Source: a virus. Taken from it: 39,554 bases of DNA. Made by a program: the position numbers and the translations under genes. Where the stretch lies: IMG/VR virus record IMGVR_UViG_3300044691_000296, positions 1 to 39,554 of that record. One strand, written 5' to 3'. Below are positions 21,210 to 29,483 of this stretch, one piece after another; positions within the stretch are counted from its first letter, which is position 1; each line of letters starts with the position of its first letter. The notes beneath the pieces were generated by a model. That model was not told the origin of the DNA. It did no database searches and saw only the letters and a list, made by a program, of their open reading frames with translations.

Positions 21210-21428
21210 ATGGCAGACGAAGTTTCAGTTGCAGGGAAAGTAGAGAAGTTTGTTGACAGCGTTGGACGGGTTGCGGATAACGTTTGGGCGTTCTTGCTGT
21301 TCGGGCTTGCAAGCTCTCTTGCTTCGCTCGCACACGTAACGCATGACAAGGACCTTTTACAGTTCGCGAGCACGGTTGCAATGACCGGCGCGGCGTTGTT
21401 CCACGGGAAAGACCACAAGGCGAGCTAA
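21210..21428 (+). CDS. 72-residue membrane protein, holin candidate
   Basis: ATG 21210 after an AAAGGCGG site; the longer frame from 21165 runs through the terminator and is rejected. A polar N-terminus (ADEVSVAGKVEKFVDSVGR) is followed by hydrophobic segments (VWAFLLFGLASSLASLA and LLQFASTVAMTGAALF) and a charged tail ending HGKDHKAS. Size, topology and basic tail fit phage holins, but no family match can be claimed. Confidence 0.7.
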   Translation: MADEVSVAGKVEKFVDSVGRVADNVWAFLLFGLASSLASLAHVTHDKDLLQFASTVAMTGAALFHGKDHKAS

Positions 21429-21658
21429 TGATCCAAGAACAACATCCCGCTCCGCTGTCGTGGTTCCAATCCGTAGCCGGTGCGCTCCAATGGCCGGTCA
21501 TCGTCATTGCAGCGTTTTGGATTGGACGCTATGTCCGTGAGCTGGAGTTGAGGGTCACCACGGCAGAAGAAAACATCTCGGCTTTGATTAGTCGCCATCT
21601 ACCAGCGGTCCATCGGGCGTTGGCTGAAATACGCGGTTTGCTGTTGACACGGAGGTAG
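21428..21658 (+). CDS. 76-residue single-pass protein with helical tail
   Basis: ATG overlaps the upstream stop (TAATG). One membrane segment (WPVIVIAAFWIGRYV, about residues 22-36) is followed by a charged amphipathic helix (ELELRVTTAEENISALI...) and a basic end (LLLTRR). This N-in or N-out single-pass plan with a long helix resembles small holin partners or spanin-type proteins. Function is unproven. Confidence 0.7.
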   Translation: MIQEQHPAPLSWFQSVAGALQWPVIVIAAFWIGRYVRELELRVTTAEENISALISRHLPAVHRALAEIRGLLLTRR

Positions 21659-21661
21659 CGC

Positions 21662-21766
21662 GTGGTCGGCTTGGTAGTCATTGGCGCTTTGACGGTCTTC
21701 TACGGTCTAGCGTGCCTGTTTGTCTGGTTACTCGTAATCATAAGCAAGTGGAAAGGGAAGCCGTGA
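21662..21766 (+). CDS. 34-residue membrane microprotein
   Basis: GTG 21662 has a perfect GGAGG at 6-base spacing. Nearly the whole protein is one membrane helix (LVVIGALTVFYGLACLFVWLL), ending in the basic tail SKWKGKP. The stop overlaps the next start (GTGA at 21763). Confidence 0.65.
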   Translation: MVGLVVIGALTVFYGLACLFVWLLVIISKWKGKP

Positions 21767-21879
21767 TCGTTGTCATTGTCTTGTTGTTCTTCATGTTCGC
21801 GCTGTTGCACGCTGGCTATACGCTGTTGTCGTTCTTGCTGGCTATGGCGCTCATCTGCCTCATCGCACGAGGGCGCTAG
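21763..21879 (+). CDS. 38-residue membrane microprotein
   Basis: GTG 21763 overlaps the upstream stop, with AAAGGGAAG as binding site. It is almost entirely hydrophobic (IVVIVLLFFMFALL, then a second segment YTLLSFLLAMALICLI) and ends ARGR. Together with the three preceding genes it makes four consecutive small membrane proteins before the packaging genes. Confidence 0.65.
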   Translation: MIVVIVLLFFMFALLHAGYTLLSFLLAMALICLIARGR

Positions 21880-21950
21880 TGGGGTACATGCGGACGTGCT
21901 ATATGGACGCCGTATAGTGCCACTGGAGCGTCAAGAATGGGGTAGTCCTA

Positions 21951-22409
21951 ATGCGCGTGTGTAGTGGTCCAGGTTGTCTACGTGCTGTGCTTGATGACGT
22001 TCGCTTCTGTGATGAGTGCAAGCCTTTGTACGCACCGAGCACAGACGACATACGAGAGCACACGTTGACAGACAGAGAACGTTATGCCTCGTTGTATAGC
22101 GGCAGTCGTTGGCAGCGCGTACGGATACAGGTCATCAAGGGTTGTCCCTTGTGTGCCCGGTGTGAGCTACGCATTAGCGAGATAGCAGACCACACCGTCC
22201 CCGCTGGAGTAGCCGTAGCACAGGCACGAGACAGCGGGTTGTATCAGCGTGACAAGTATGCGGGCTTCTACTTCCGCAGTAACTTGCAGGGGTTGTGCAG
22301 ACAGTGCCATTACCTCAAGACTATGGAGGACAAGACGCACACAGGCCCTTGGCCGGACATTATTTCGATAGAACAACTAAGTCAGAAGCGAGTATGGACG
22401 TTCGGCTAA
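21951..22409 (+). CDS. HNH endonuclease next to the terminase genes
   Basis: 152 residues. An N-terminal zinc knuckle (CSGPGC, then CDEC) precedes an HNH core: CPLCARC, ADHTVPAG, then SNLQGLCRQCHYLK. Many HK97-type phages encode an HNH protein beside the terminase that is needed for genome end formation in packaging; the location here fits that. Codon usage looks less GC-rich than that of the head genes, which could mean later acquisition. The ATG at 21951 follows GGGGTAG. Confidence 0.88.
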   Translation: MRVCSGPGCLRAVLDDVRFCDECKPLYAPSTDDIREHTLTDRERYASLYSGSRWQRVRIQVIKGCPLCARCELRISEIADHTVPAGVAVAQARDSGLYQRDKYAGFYFRSNLQGLCRQCHYLKTMEDKTHTGPWPDIISIEQLSQKRVWTFG

Positions 22410-22574
22410 TGTATGTAAGTCCTATGCAGTCAACTACATGGGGGCGGTCTAAATGTTGCCAGTGTATCGTCCATAGGGCTCCGCCAATGTTTTATTTACA
22501 CAGACGAAAATATATCCGAAATACAGTTTTCCATATCGTTTATATGCTAATCCATAGGTCTTAGGAGAGTTTCG
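22410..22574 (+). promoter_or_regulatory. AT-rich intergenic region upstream of the small terminase gene
   Basis: No convincing gene is seen. The stretch is clearly more AT-rich than its surroundings. TATCGTCCATAGG (22464-22476) differs by one base from part of block 2 of the early module, and a second CCATAGGT lies at 22552-22559. A promoter for the packaging genes is likely here, but no clean -35/-10 pair can be named. TTAGGAGAG before 22575 is a good ribosome binding site. Confidence 0.45.
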
Positions 22575-22961
22575 ATGCCTCGTACAGTGAAGAAAGATAA
22601 GAACTTAGCGGCGGGTCAACCGGCAAAGCCCAACAATTTGTCCGCGCGGGCCTCGCTCGAATGGGACCGGATTGTGGGCGAACTCGCGGCCTCGCAGATC
22701 CAGGTTACCCCGGCGCACCGGACCACGCTATCAATGGCGGCGACAATCTCCGCAGACATCGCGGACGCTTGGGAAGCCATTAAAGTGGACGGCGCGTACA
22801 TCGCGACGAAGGCCGGGCTTGCCGCGCACCCCGCCACCAAGCGGTTGGACGCGCTCCGCCGCGATTACATCAAGGTCCTTTCCATGCTCGGGCTACGGAC
22901 AGCCGTTGCCGCGCCGAACGAAACGCACGAGGCCACGTTAGACGAGATGTTGGAGGCGTGA
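22575..22961 (+). CDS. Terminase small subunit, P27-like
   Basis: 128 residues. The N-terminal linker is basic and Pro/Asn-rich (PAKPNNLSARASLEWDRIV), and the core is an all-helical fold ending near ALRRDYIKVLSMLGL, as in P27-family small terminases (Terminase_4). It recognises phage DNA and loads the large subunit at packaging initiation. The order HNH, small terminase, then large terminase and portal supports this. The stop overlaps the next start (TGATG). Confidence 0.88.
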   Translation: MPRTVKKDKNLAAGQPAKPNNLSARASLEWDRIVGELAASQIQVTPAHRTTLSMAATISADIADAWEAIKVDGAYIATKAGLAAHPATKRLDALRRDYIKVLSMLGLRTAVAAPNETHEATLDEMLEA

Positions 22962-23362
22962 TGCGCGTTCGATACGTGAAACAGATCGAAGGCTCGCCGG
23001 TCGTCCTCTTCGTTGCCCGCGCGTGGTGCGCCTTGATGAAAGAGGGTCAATGGGACAGCAACAGCGTCTTGGTTAGCCCGGAGCTGCAATGCGTCTTTGC
23101 GCTGGACGGGCGGCGCATCGTTGGGTGTTTGACGTTCCACGTTGACGAAGGGGACGCCACAATCAACATTGCGTACGTCGTCCCGTCATATCGCGGGCGC
23201 GGCGTCTATCGGCTGTTGCACGACGAGTTCATCGTCCAGGCGAAGGCGCAAGAGGCCAAGACGGTTCTTAACATCTGCTACCCGAGCAACGCGGGCATAC
23301 AAGAGACGTGCAAAAAGTTGGGGTACGTCCCGTACGTCGTCCATTGGAAGTTGAAAATCTAA
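22961..23362 (+). CDS. GNAT-family N-acetyltransferase inserted between the terminase subunits
   Basis: 133 residues from ATG 22961, coupled to the small terminase stop (TGATG). The core GNAT pattern is present: a strand with INIAYVVPSYRGRGVYRLL (the RGRGV acetyl-CoA pyrophosphate loop), then a helix, KTVLNICYPSNAGI, and a late strand KKLGYVPY. The substrate is unknown. It could modify a small molecule, a host protein or a virion protein. A gene of this type between terS and terL is unusual and may be a passenger or a packaging-linked modifier. Confidence 0.87.
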   Translation: MRVRYVKQIEGSPVVLFVARAWCALMKEGQWDSNSVLVSPELQCVFALDGRRIVGCLTFHVDEGDATINIAYVVPSYRGRGVYRLLHDEFIVQAKAQEAKTVLNICYPSNAGIQETCKKLGYVPYVVHWKLKI

Positions 23363-23377
23363 CGGCCCGGCAGAATT

Positions 23378-23428
23378 TTGCAACGTTGCAATTTAGTCGT
23401 TGACAAATGGATTTCTTAAATGTACTTT
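23378..23428 (+). promoter_or_regulatory. Strong promoter with a perfect upstream palindrome
   Basis: TTGACA (23400-23405), a 17-base spacer, then TACTTT (23423-23428). Eight bases upstream lies the perfect 14-base palindrome TTGCAACGTTGCAA (23378-23391), a likely operator or activator site. An imperfect copy with a TTGACAAATGG word is found at 3438-3471. It would drive the genes from 23483 on, including the large terminase and head genes. Confidence 0.75.
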
Positions 23429-23482
23429 CTATCCAGACGTGATTAGTGGACGTATCAAACGGACACTAAACCCCTGGAGAGT

Positions 23483-23746
23483 ATGTCCGAGTTCAATTAC
23501 AAGCAACGCCCTTGGTCCCGCGCCGTGTCACAGGCGGAATGGGACCGCATTTTTCCCGCCCCGCGAACTCAGCGGATTCCCACCACCCACAGCCCGGAAG
23601 CGGTCGTCTCTTCGCCTAGCGGCGACGGCTCCGGGCGGCCCGCCGATTTTGTAACCAAGGCCGGAACTAGAATCTTCATCCTCGCCGCCCCGTTTGTAAT
23701 TCCGTCCACCCGCTACGCCGTTGAGTTTGCGGAAGGGTGCGACTAA
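23483..23746 (+). CDS. 87-residue protein of unknown function before the large terminase
   Basis: ATG 23483 follows CTGGAGAG. The first part is polar and Pro/Ser-rich (probably disordered), and the last 30 residues form a hydrophobic stretch (RIFILAAPFVIPSTRYAVEFAE). The stop overlaps the next start (TAATG). No family is recognised. It is the first gene behind the strong promoter. Confidence 0.7.
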   Translation: MSEFNYKQRPWSRAVSQAEWDRIFPAPRTQRIPTTHSPEAVVSSPSGDGSGRPADFVTKAGTRIFILAAPFVIPSTRYAVEFAEGCD

Positions 23747-23874
23747 TGGCCCCGGCAAATCTCACGCTCACCTTTCGCATCTCTAAGCCGTGGATTCTAA
23801 CGGCCCGGTTCCTGTTCACAATCGGCAAATTCTGTGCACGGCGAGCCGTGCAGTCCGCGAAGGTGTGCAAGTGA
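23746..23874 (+). CDS. 42-residue basic protein bridging to the large terminase gene
   Basis: The start overlaps the upstream stop (TAATG), and the stop overlaps the terminase start (GTGA). The sequence is basic and partly hydrophobic (RISKPWILTARFLFTIGKFC, then ARRAVQSAKVCK), possibly membrane-associated. No family is recognised. It may mainly serve translational coupling. Confidence 0.6.
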   Translation: MAPANLTLTFRISKPWILTARFLFTIGKFCARRAVQSAKVCK

Positions 23875-25628
23875 AAGATTTTGCCGCCATCGCAGAGCAA
23901 TACATCTCCCGTGTCATGTCCGGCGAGGAGCTAGTCTGCCGGAAGGTCCGGTTGACGGTTGAGCGGCACGTCCGGGACCTCGCGTCCTCCGATGACCCCA
24001 AATACCCCTTCTATTACAAGCCCGAAATGGGCGCGCGTGTCTGCCGCCTCTTTGAGAAGGTCCGCCCGTCCAAGTGGCCCACCAACATGGTCATGTCTCC
24101 GTGGATGGTGACATGCACCCTCATATTGTTTGGGTGGTTGCAGCGTTCGGACAACATGCGCCGCTTCCGGCAAGCCTTTTTGATGTGGCCTCGGAAGATG
24201 GGCAAATCCGCGTATCTCTCCGTAGTCGGTCTTTACGGGTTGACATCGGACGGCGAGCGCGGCGCGGAGGTTTACAGCGCGGCCCTCGTGGAAGAGCAAG
24301 CCCGGCGCGTCTTCGATGAAGCCGTAGCCATGCGGGACGGAACGCCCGCCCTCCGCAAACTCATTACAAAGATGGGTGACAGCCCTTGCCGAAGGATGCG
24401 CGTTCCCGAGACTAACTCGGAGTTCCGCCCGCTCTCACGGGACAAAGAATCAATGGAGGGCCTCAACATCTCTATGGCCCTCGGTGACGAAATACACAAG
24501 TGGGTAGGCCGTGGAGCGTGGGACGTTCTCCGCTACGGTATGCGCTCCAGGCCGCAACCGCTCTTGGCGGGAATTACGACGGCCCCGGCAGCGGACGACA
24601 CCACGTCAATATGCAACACACTTTACGACTACTCGCTAAAAGTTCTTGAGGGCATCATCCCGGATGACCGTTTCTTCTCCTGGATTACGGAGCTGGACGG
24701 CGAACGGCTTAACGCTGCCGGAGAAATAATCCAAGAGGCAGACCGTTGGGACGATGAGTCAACGTGGGTCAAAGCGTGCCCTAACCTCGGGGTCACCGTC
24801 AAGATTGAGGACATGCGGCAAGAGGCTTTAGAAGCCAGCAACGACGCCGGAAGTCTAAACGCCTTCAAACGATATTCACTTAACATCCGCGTGGACGCCC
24901 AAGAGCAAGTCATAGGCACAGCGGATTGGGACAGATGCGCCCGGCCCGGAGATGCAATTGCATTGCGCGAAGAGACACTCTCCAAGATGGCCGGGCGCAT
25001 TTGCTTTACTGCCTTGGATCTTGCGTTGACCGATGATACAAGCGCCCTCGGATTGGTGTTTCCGCCGATGGAGCCGTCCGAAAAATGGCGCTTCCTCAAC
25101 TTCTATTGGATACCAGAAGACAACATCCACGCCCGCGTTGAGAAGCACCAAGTCCCATACGACGTTTGGCGGGACCAAGGCTTCCTCATCACGACGCCGG
25201 GCAGAGTGACGGACTACGACTTCATTAGCGGGCACATTATGAAGCTGTCCAAGATGTTCGACCTCCGCGAGCTGGCGTATGACCCGGCCTTGGCAAGTGG
25301 ATTAATAAAGATGGTGTTGCAAAGTGGATTCAAAAAGGATAGAGTGGTAAAGTTCGCGCAAACGGCCATGAACTACGCCGCGCCGTGTGGGGACTTCGTT
25401 AGGGCAATCGCCCGGCTTGAGGTCGAACACGACGCGGACCCGGTGACCCGGTGGCAGATTACGAATCTTCGATGGAAGAAAAACCACACCGGGCTAATCA
25501 TGCCGGACAAAGAAAAAAGCATAGAGAAAATTGACGGCGTGGTCACGGACATCATGGCCTATGGGCGAGCTACTCACCCGGATAACGCAAAACTTCTAAA
25601 AGCAAAGCCAAAGGTCACGGTGCTATGA
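23871..25628 (+). CDS. terL: Terminase large subunit, HK97-like
   Basis: 585 residues from GTG 23871, chosen because it overlaps the upstream stop and has an AAGG site; the frame is open further left. The ATPase domain has a Walker A-like MWPRKMGKSAYLS and Walker B ALGDEIHKW. The nuclease domain begins with TALDLALTDDTSAL and carries a later conserved region around AYDPALASGLIKM. The protein drives ATP-dependent DNA packaging into the prohead and cuts the concatemer. It is followed by the portal gene with an ATGA overlap. Confidence 0.95.
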   Translation: MKDFAAIAEQYISRVMSGEELVCRKVRLTVERHVRDLASSDDPKYPFYYKPEMGARVCRLFEKVRPSKWPTNMVMSPWMVTCTLILFGWLQRSDNMRRFRQAFLMWPRKMGKSAYLSVVGLYGLTSDGERGAEVYSAALVEEQARRVFDEAVAMRDGTPALRKLITKMGDSPCRRMRVPETNSEFRPLSRDKESMEGLNISMALGDEIHKWVGRGAWDVLRYGMRSRPQPLLAGITTAPAADDTTSICNTLYDYSLKVLEGIIPDDRFFSWITELDGERLNAAGEIIQEADRWDDESTWVKACPNLGVTVKIEDMRQEALEASNDAGSLNAFKRYSLNIRVDAQEQVIGTADWDRCARPGDAIALREETLSKMAGRICFTALDLALTDDTSALGLVFPPMEPSEKWRFLNFYWIPEDNIHARVEKHQVPYDVWRDQGFLITTPGRVTDYDFISGHIMKLSKMFDLRELAYDPALASGLIKMVLQSGFKKDRVVKFAQTAMNYAAPCGDFVRAIARLEVEHDADPVTRWQITNLRWKKNHTGLIMPDKEKSIEKIDGVVTDIMAYGRATHPDNAKLLKAKPKVTVL

Positions 25629-27130
25629 GCTTAACCCTATTGAATCTCGAACAACCCACGATGAGAGCGGACTTTGAGTCCAACGCCCCGACCGGAGCGT
25701 CCTTGAAGGATATCGCGTCAATGGAGCAATTTCTCATTGGCACGAGGACGCACTCCGGGCAGACGGTAACCCCGGCCAAGGCGAAGCGTTGCTCTGCGGT
25801 GCTCGCGTGTATGCGTGGCATTAGCGAGGATCTAGCCGGGTTGCCGCTCAAGCTCTACAAGCGCGGCAAGGACGGGGACGAGGAAGCCTTCGACCACAAC
25901 GTCTACGGCATATTGAACACCGCGCCCAACGACGTTATGACGCCGATGGAGCTTAGGGAACATATGCTCTTCGACATGATGTTGTGGGGGAATTTCTACA
26001 ACCTCATAAACGAGGATGAAACCGGCCCGGTGTCTATATGGCCACTCCAGGCCGGATACGTTACGCGGCGTTGGCGGGAGTTGGTGTGGACATACACGGA
26101 CCCATTGACCGGAGTGTCCGGGCAGTTTGACAACAGCACCGTTTGGCGCGGGAGCATTCTTTCAAGCAACGGCATAGACGGCGAGGCTATAACGTTGTTG
26201 GCTCGGGAGGCCGTGGGATTGCTTATTGCGGCGGAAGAGCAAGCCGCGCGGTTGTTTTCCCACGGCGTCCAATCTGACCTCACGTTGTCCAGCGACGAAT
26301 CAATGGACGACGCCCAAAAGAAGCAACTCCGCGAAGCGTTTATGATGCGGCACGCCGGGAGCAATAACGCTTGGATGCCTCTAATACTTGAGGGCGGATT
26401 GAAGGCGGCACGCATTGGCCTTACCGCGCAAGAATCGCAGTATATGGAGGCGCGCAACTATCAGGTTTCGGACGTGGCCCGCGTGTTCCGCTACCCGGAG
26501 GTTCTGTTGGGTGGCTCGGGCAAAGGCAGCAAGGCGAGCACATACGCGAGCGCGGAGCAGTTCTTTCAGAGCTACACGAAGCACACACTACTTCCATGGG
26601 CCACGCGAATTGAACAGACCGTACATAGGGACTTGCTCACGGCCAAAGAGAAAAACAAGTTTTATGTCTCCCACGACTTCGACCGGCTACTTAAGGCGGA
26701 CCAAGCGGCCCGGTTTGACAATTGGAACAAGGGCATTAGCGGCGGATGGATACAGCCCGCCGAAGCCCGGCGCAAAGAGGGCCTCCCGTACAAGCCGGGT
26801 TTGGAGTATTTCAACCGAGCCAAAAACATGGACTCGTTGGGCGGGAGTCCCGAACCGGCACCCACGGACGTATCCGGCGCGGACGAGTTGCCACGCCGCA
26901 TCGCGGGCCTCGTCCTCCGCAAAGAGCGAAAGGTCCTCACGGCGCAAAAGCAGGACGCCGATGTCTTCTACCCGAACTTTGGCGCATACGTATCCGAGCT
27001 AACCGGGGGCGGGCCGATTGCCGTAGCCGCATACCTGGAGATGCGCCGGACAACCTCCGAACGATTCACAACCGAAGCACAGGACGCGGCAATCGTGGCC
27101 CTCATATCCCTCTGCAAAAAGGACAACTAA
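25625..27130 (+). CDS. Portal protein, HK97 family
   Basis: 501 residues. Typical elements: TPAKAKRCSAVLACMRGISEDLAGLPLKLY near residues 50-80 (usual site of the conserved AVxAcvriia segment), MLWGNFYNLI, then the stem/crown region with DVARVFRYPEVLLGG and KHTLLPWATRIEQ. The C-terminal 90 residues (after the GGSPEPAP region) are helical and probably face the capsid interior. The dodecameric ring forms the DNA entry vertex. It is coupled to terL (ATGA) and followed two bases later by the protease. Confidence 0.94.
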   Translation: MSLTLLNLEQPTMRADFESNAPTGASLKDIASMEQFLIGTRTHSGQTVTPAKAKRCSAVLACMRGISEDLAGLPLKLYKRGKDGDEEAFDHNVYGILNTAPNDVMTPMELREHMLFDMMLWGNFYNLINEDETGPVSIWPLQAGYVTRRWRELVWTYTDPLTGVSGQFDNSTVWRGSILSSNGIDGEAITLLAREAVGLLIAAEEQAARLFSHGVQSDLTLSSDESMDDAQKKQLREAFMMRHAGSNNAWMPLILEGGLKAARIGLTAQESQYMEARNYQVSDVARVFRYPEVLLGGSGKGSKASTYASAEQFFQSYTKHTLLPWATRIEQTVHRDLLTAKEKNKFYVSHDFDRLLKADQAARFDNWNKGISGGWIQPAEARRKEGLPYKPGLEYFNRAKNMDSLGGSPEPAPTDVSGADELPRRIAGLVLRKERKVLTAQKQDADVFYPNFGAYVSELTGGGPIAVAAYLEMRRTTSERFTTEAQDAAIVALISLCKKDN

Positions 27131-27131
27131 C

Positions 27132-27998
27132 ATGGACACCCGCAATATATACCTCTTAACTCGCTCTCCGTTGTGGGCTATCAAGTCCGAAGCTGTCCTT
27201 GATGCAATCGCCCGCGCATCCGCTGCCCGCGCTGCCGGAGAGTGGGAAGCCGCCAAACCGTCCGTACAGGGCAAGGGCGCAAACAAAATGGCCATTATCC
27301 CGGTGGAGGGCGTTCTCACCAAGGACGGCCCCGCGTGGTACGGCAGCAACTACAACGGCATCACGAGCGCCTTGGAGAGCGCCGGAGCGGACCCGGATGT
27401 CAAGCGTATTGTCCTTTCCGTCGATTCACCGGGCGGCGAGGTCACCGGACTACCCGAGACGGCGGCGGTCCTTGCACAAGTCGCGAAGGCGAAGCCCGTC
27501 TCTGCAATCGTGACGGGGACTTCCGCTTCCGCCGCGTATTGGTTGACGAGTCAAGCGCGCGATGTCACGTTGACACCGAGCGGCGAAGTAGGCAGCGTGG
27601 GCGTCCGCATGATGCACATGGACGTGTCCAAGATGCTGGACGACATGGGCGTCAAGATCACGGAGTTGCACGCCGGGGACTTCAAGACGGAGTGGTCCCC
27701 GTATAAGTCTTTGTCAGATGATGCCAAGGCCAACATGCAAACGCGCCTCGATTCGATGCACCAAGACTTTATCAATGCCGTGGCAACCGGACGCGGGCCG
27801 CGTGCGAGCGCCGAAGTAGCCCAAAAGCGTTTTGGCGAGGGCCGCATGTTCGGAAGCAACGACGCCATGACTCACGGGCTTGTGGACAAGATCCAATCCG
27901 CTCGCGACTTCTACCGCGCCATCGCTCCGGCGCAAGAGGAAGGCCCGGCGTTTGGGTTGCCGCGCGCTCACCTGGAGATTGCGAGGCGACGAGTTTAG
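27132..27998 (+). CDS. S49-type capsid maturation protease
   Basis: 288 residues of the SppA/ClpP-fold family. IPVEGVL and LSVDSPGGEVTGL mark the first strands; the catalytic Ser lies in GTSASAAYWL; GEVGSVGVRM follows; and the probable catalytic Lys is in HAGDFKTEW. In HK97-like phages with this gene type the enzyme processes scaffold and capsid protein during prohead maturation. Its place between portal and capsid is standard. The C-terminal 30 residues are polar and may be removed or act as scaffold tail. Confidence 0.92.
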   Translation: MDTRNIYLLTRSPLWAIKSEAVLDAIARASAARAAGEWEAAKPSVQGKGANKMAIIPVEGVLTKDGPAWYGSNYNGITSALESAGADPDVKRIVLSVDSPGGEVTGLPETAAVLAQVAKAKPVSAIVTGTSASAAYWLTSQARDVTLTPSGEVGSVGVRMMHMDVSKMLDDMGVKITELHAGDFKTEWSPYKSLSDDAKANMQTRLDSMHQDFINAVATGRGPRASAEVAQKRFGEGRMFGSNDAMTHGLVDKIQSARDFYRAIAPAQEEGPAFGLPRAHLEIARRRV

Positions 27999-28106
27999 TA
28001 GCTGCCCGGCTAAAAAGGGCCGGTCCAATACGCCTAGCTTGCCCTATGACGGGACGGGGAGGGCGTTTGCATCAAGATTCAAAAATCCCATTTACGAGGT
28101 AACACC

Positions 28107-29375
28107 GTGAAACTGTTTGAGATGAAAAAACTGCACACCGAAGCCCTCGACAAAGCCGAAAGCTTTCTCGTTGCCGCCGAAACAGCCAAGCGCGTTATGA
28201 CTCCGGCTGAAACCGAAAACATGAATGCGGCGATGGCCGAAGCAACGGCGCTCGCGGCACAGATCACCGCCGCCGATGCAATCAACACCCTTCGCGCACA
28301 GGCTCCAGCCGGACGCATCATTCCGGGCACGGGTCATGCCGAGAACAATGCGGAGAACGAGGGCCGCGTACTCACGTCCGAGTATCGGCGCGAATTCGCA
28401 GCATGGGCCAAGTCTCGCGGTAAGAGCATCGGCGCGAGCATGTCCCTCGGCCTCGACAGCGAAGGCGGGTTTGTGTTCCCGGCGCGCGGTCGTGCTTCTG
28501 CGGCGTCGTACGAAGGCGGAGCCACAAGCGGCGCGGTTATCGTGCCGGTCCAGATCGAACAACAGATTGTGGAATTGGCCCCGCCCGAAATGGGCGTGGA
28601 GACAATCGCCACGGTCATTCCGACTTCGTTCGATATGAAGTTTCCCCGCAAGACCGCACACGGTACGGCGGCGGCAAAGGCGGAGTCTTTCAGCACTCCC
28701 TCAAGCTTCACCGGCACCGATGCAACGCTGGACCAGTTCACCTTGTCAGCGTACATGATTGGTCACCCGGAAGACGCATCGTGGGAACTTCTCCAGGATG
28801 TCAACGTTTTCCAATCGTTCATGACGCAGGACATTCTTTTGTCCCTCGCCATCCTGAAAGAGGCTTGGTTTGTCAACGGGTCCGGCAGCGGTCAGGCACA
28901 GGGCCTCATCGGCAACACCGGCGCGGGCGTTACGGGCGTGGCGGCGGTTTCCGGGTCCTACGGCAACCCACTCCTGGACGCAACTTTCGATGTCCAGGGC
29001 GACCTCAACGCGATTTACCACCCCAACGCCAAGTTTCTTATGGCGCGCTCCACTTCCATTGTGATGCGGAAGGCTCAGAAACAGGCCAACCTGTTCGAGC
29101 CGGTCTTCACCCGCATCAACGGCACCGACTATTTGCACGGCTATGAGGTGGTTTACTCCACATCAATGCCCGCAGTGGGCGCGGCCTCAACTCCCGTTCT
29201 GTTCGGAGACTTCAAGGCCGGATACCTCATCGGTCACCGTGGCGGCTCGGGAATTAACGTCAAGATCCTTGACCAACCCAAGGCAATTCAGGGTTTGTTG
29301 ACGGTTCTCGGCTATCAGCGTTTGGACGGTCGCGTCCGCCGCTCGGAAGCCATCCAAGCAATTTCCCTCACCTAA
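28107..29375 (+). CDS. Major capsid protein, HK97 fold
   Basis: 422 residues from GTG 28107 with a GAGG site 8 bases upstream. Residues 1 to about 110 are Ala/Glu-rich coiled coil, a delta-domain-like scaffold expected to be cleaved by the S49 protease. The rest is the HK97 fold: SASYEGGATSGAVIVP, then SFSTPSSFTGTDATLDQF, LILKEAW-like helix ILLSLAILKEAWFVNGSG, and the C-terminal LFGDFKAGYLIGHRGG typical of this family. It forms the icosahedral shell. A strong terminator follows the gene. Confidence 0.95.
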   Translation: MKLFEMKKLHTEALDKAESFLVAAETAKRVMTPAETENMNAAMAEATALAAQITAADAINTLRAQAPAGRIIPGTGHAENNAENEGRVLTSEYRREFAAWAKSRGKSIGASMSLGLDSEGGFVFPARGRASAASYEGGATSGAVIVPVQIEQQIVELAPPEMGVETIATVIPTSFDMKFPRKTAHGTAAAKAESFSTPSSFTGTDATLDQFTLSAYMIGHPEDASWELLQDVNVFQSFMTQDILLSLAILKEAWFVNGSGSGQAQGLIGNTGAGVTGVAAVSGSYGNPLLDATFDVQGDLNAIYHPNAKFLMARSTSIVMRKAQKQANLFEPVFTRINGTDYLHGYEVVYSTSMPAVGAASTPVLFGDFKAGYLIGHRGGSGINVKILDQPKAIQGLLTVLGYQRLDGRVRRSEAIQAISLT

Positions 29376-29406
29376 GTTGGCGAGGGTAACGACGTAACAG
29401 CAAAGA

Positions 29407-29449
29407 GCGGGTGGGGAGTAGCTCCCCGGCGAATCCCACCCGCGCTTTT
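29407..29449 (+). terminator. Terminator after the major capsid gene
   Basis: GCGGGTGGG (29407-29415) pairs perfectly with CCCACCCGC (29435-29443), and the loop contains a smaller stem. GCTTTTG follows. It should reduce transcription of downstream connector genes relative to capsid. Confidence 0.75.
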
Positions 29450-29483
29450 GTCAAAGAGATAGAGAAACGGACAAAGGACGCTT

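Noticed and set aside
22295-22564. Rightward frame of 89 codons before the small terminase gene
   Set aside because: It begins within the HNH gene, continues through AT-rich noncoding sequence, and has an improbable composition (HRRKYIRNTVFHIVYM).
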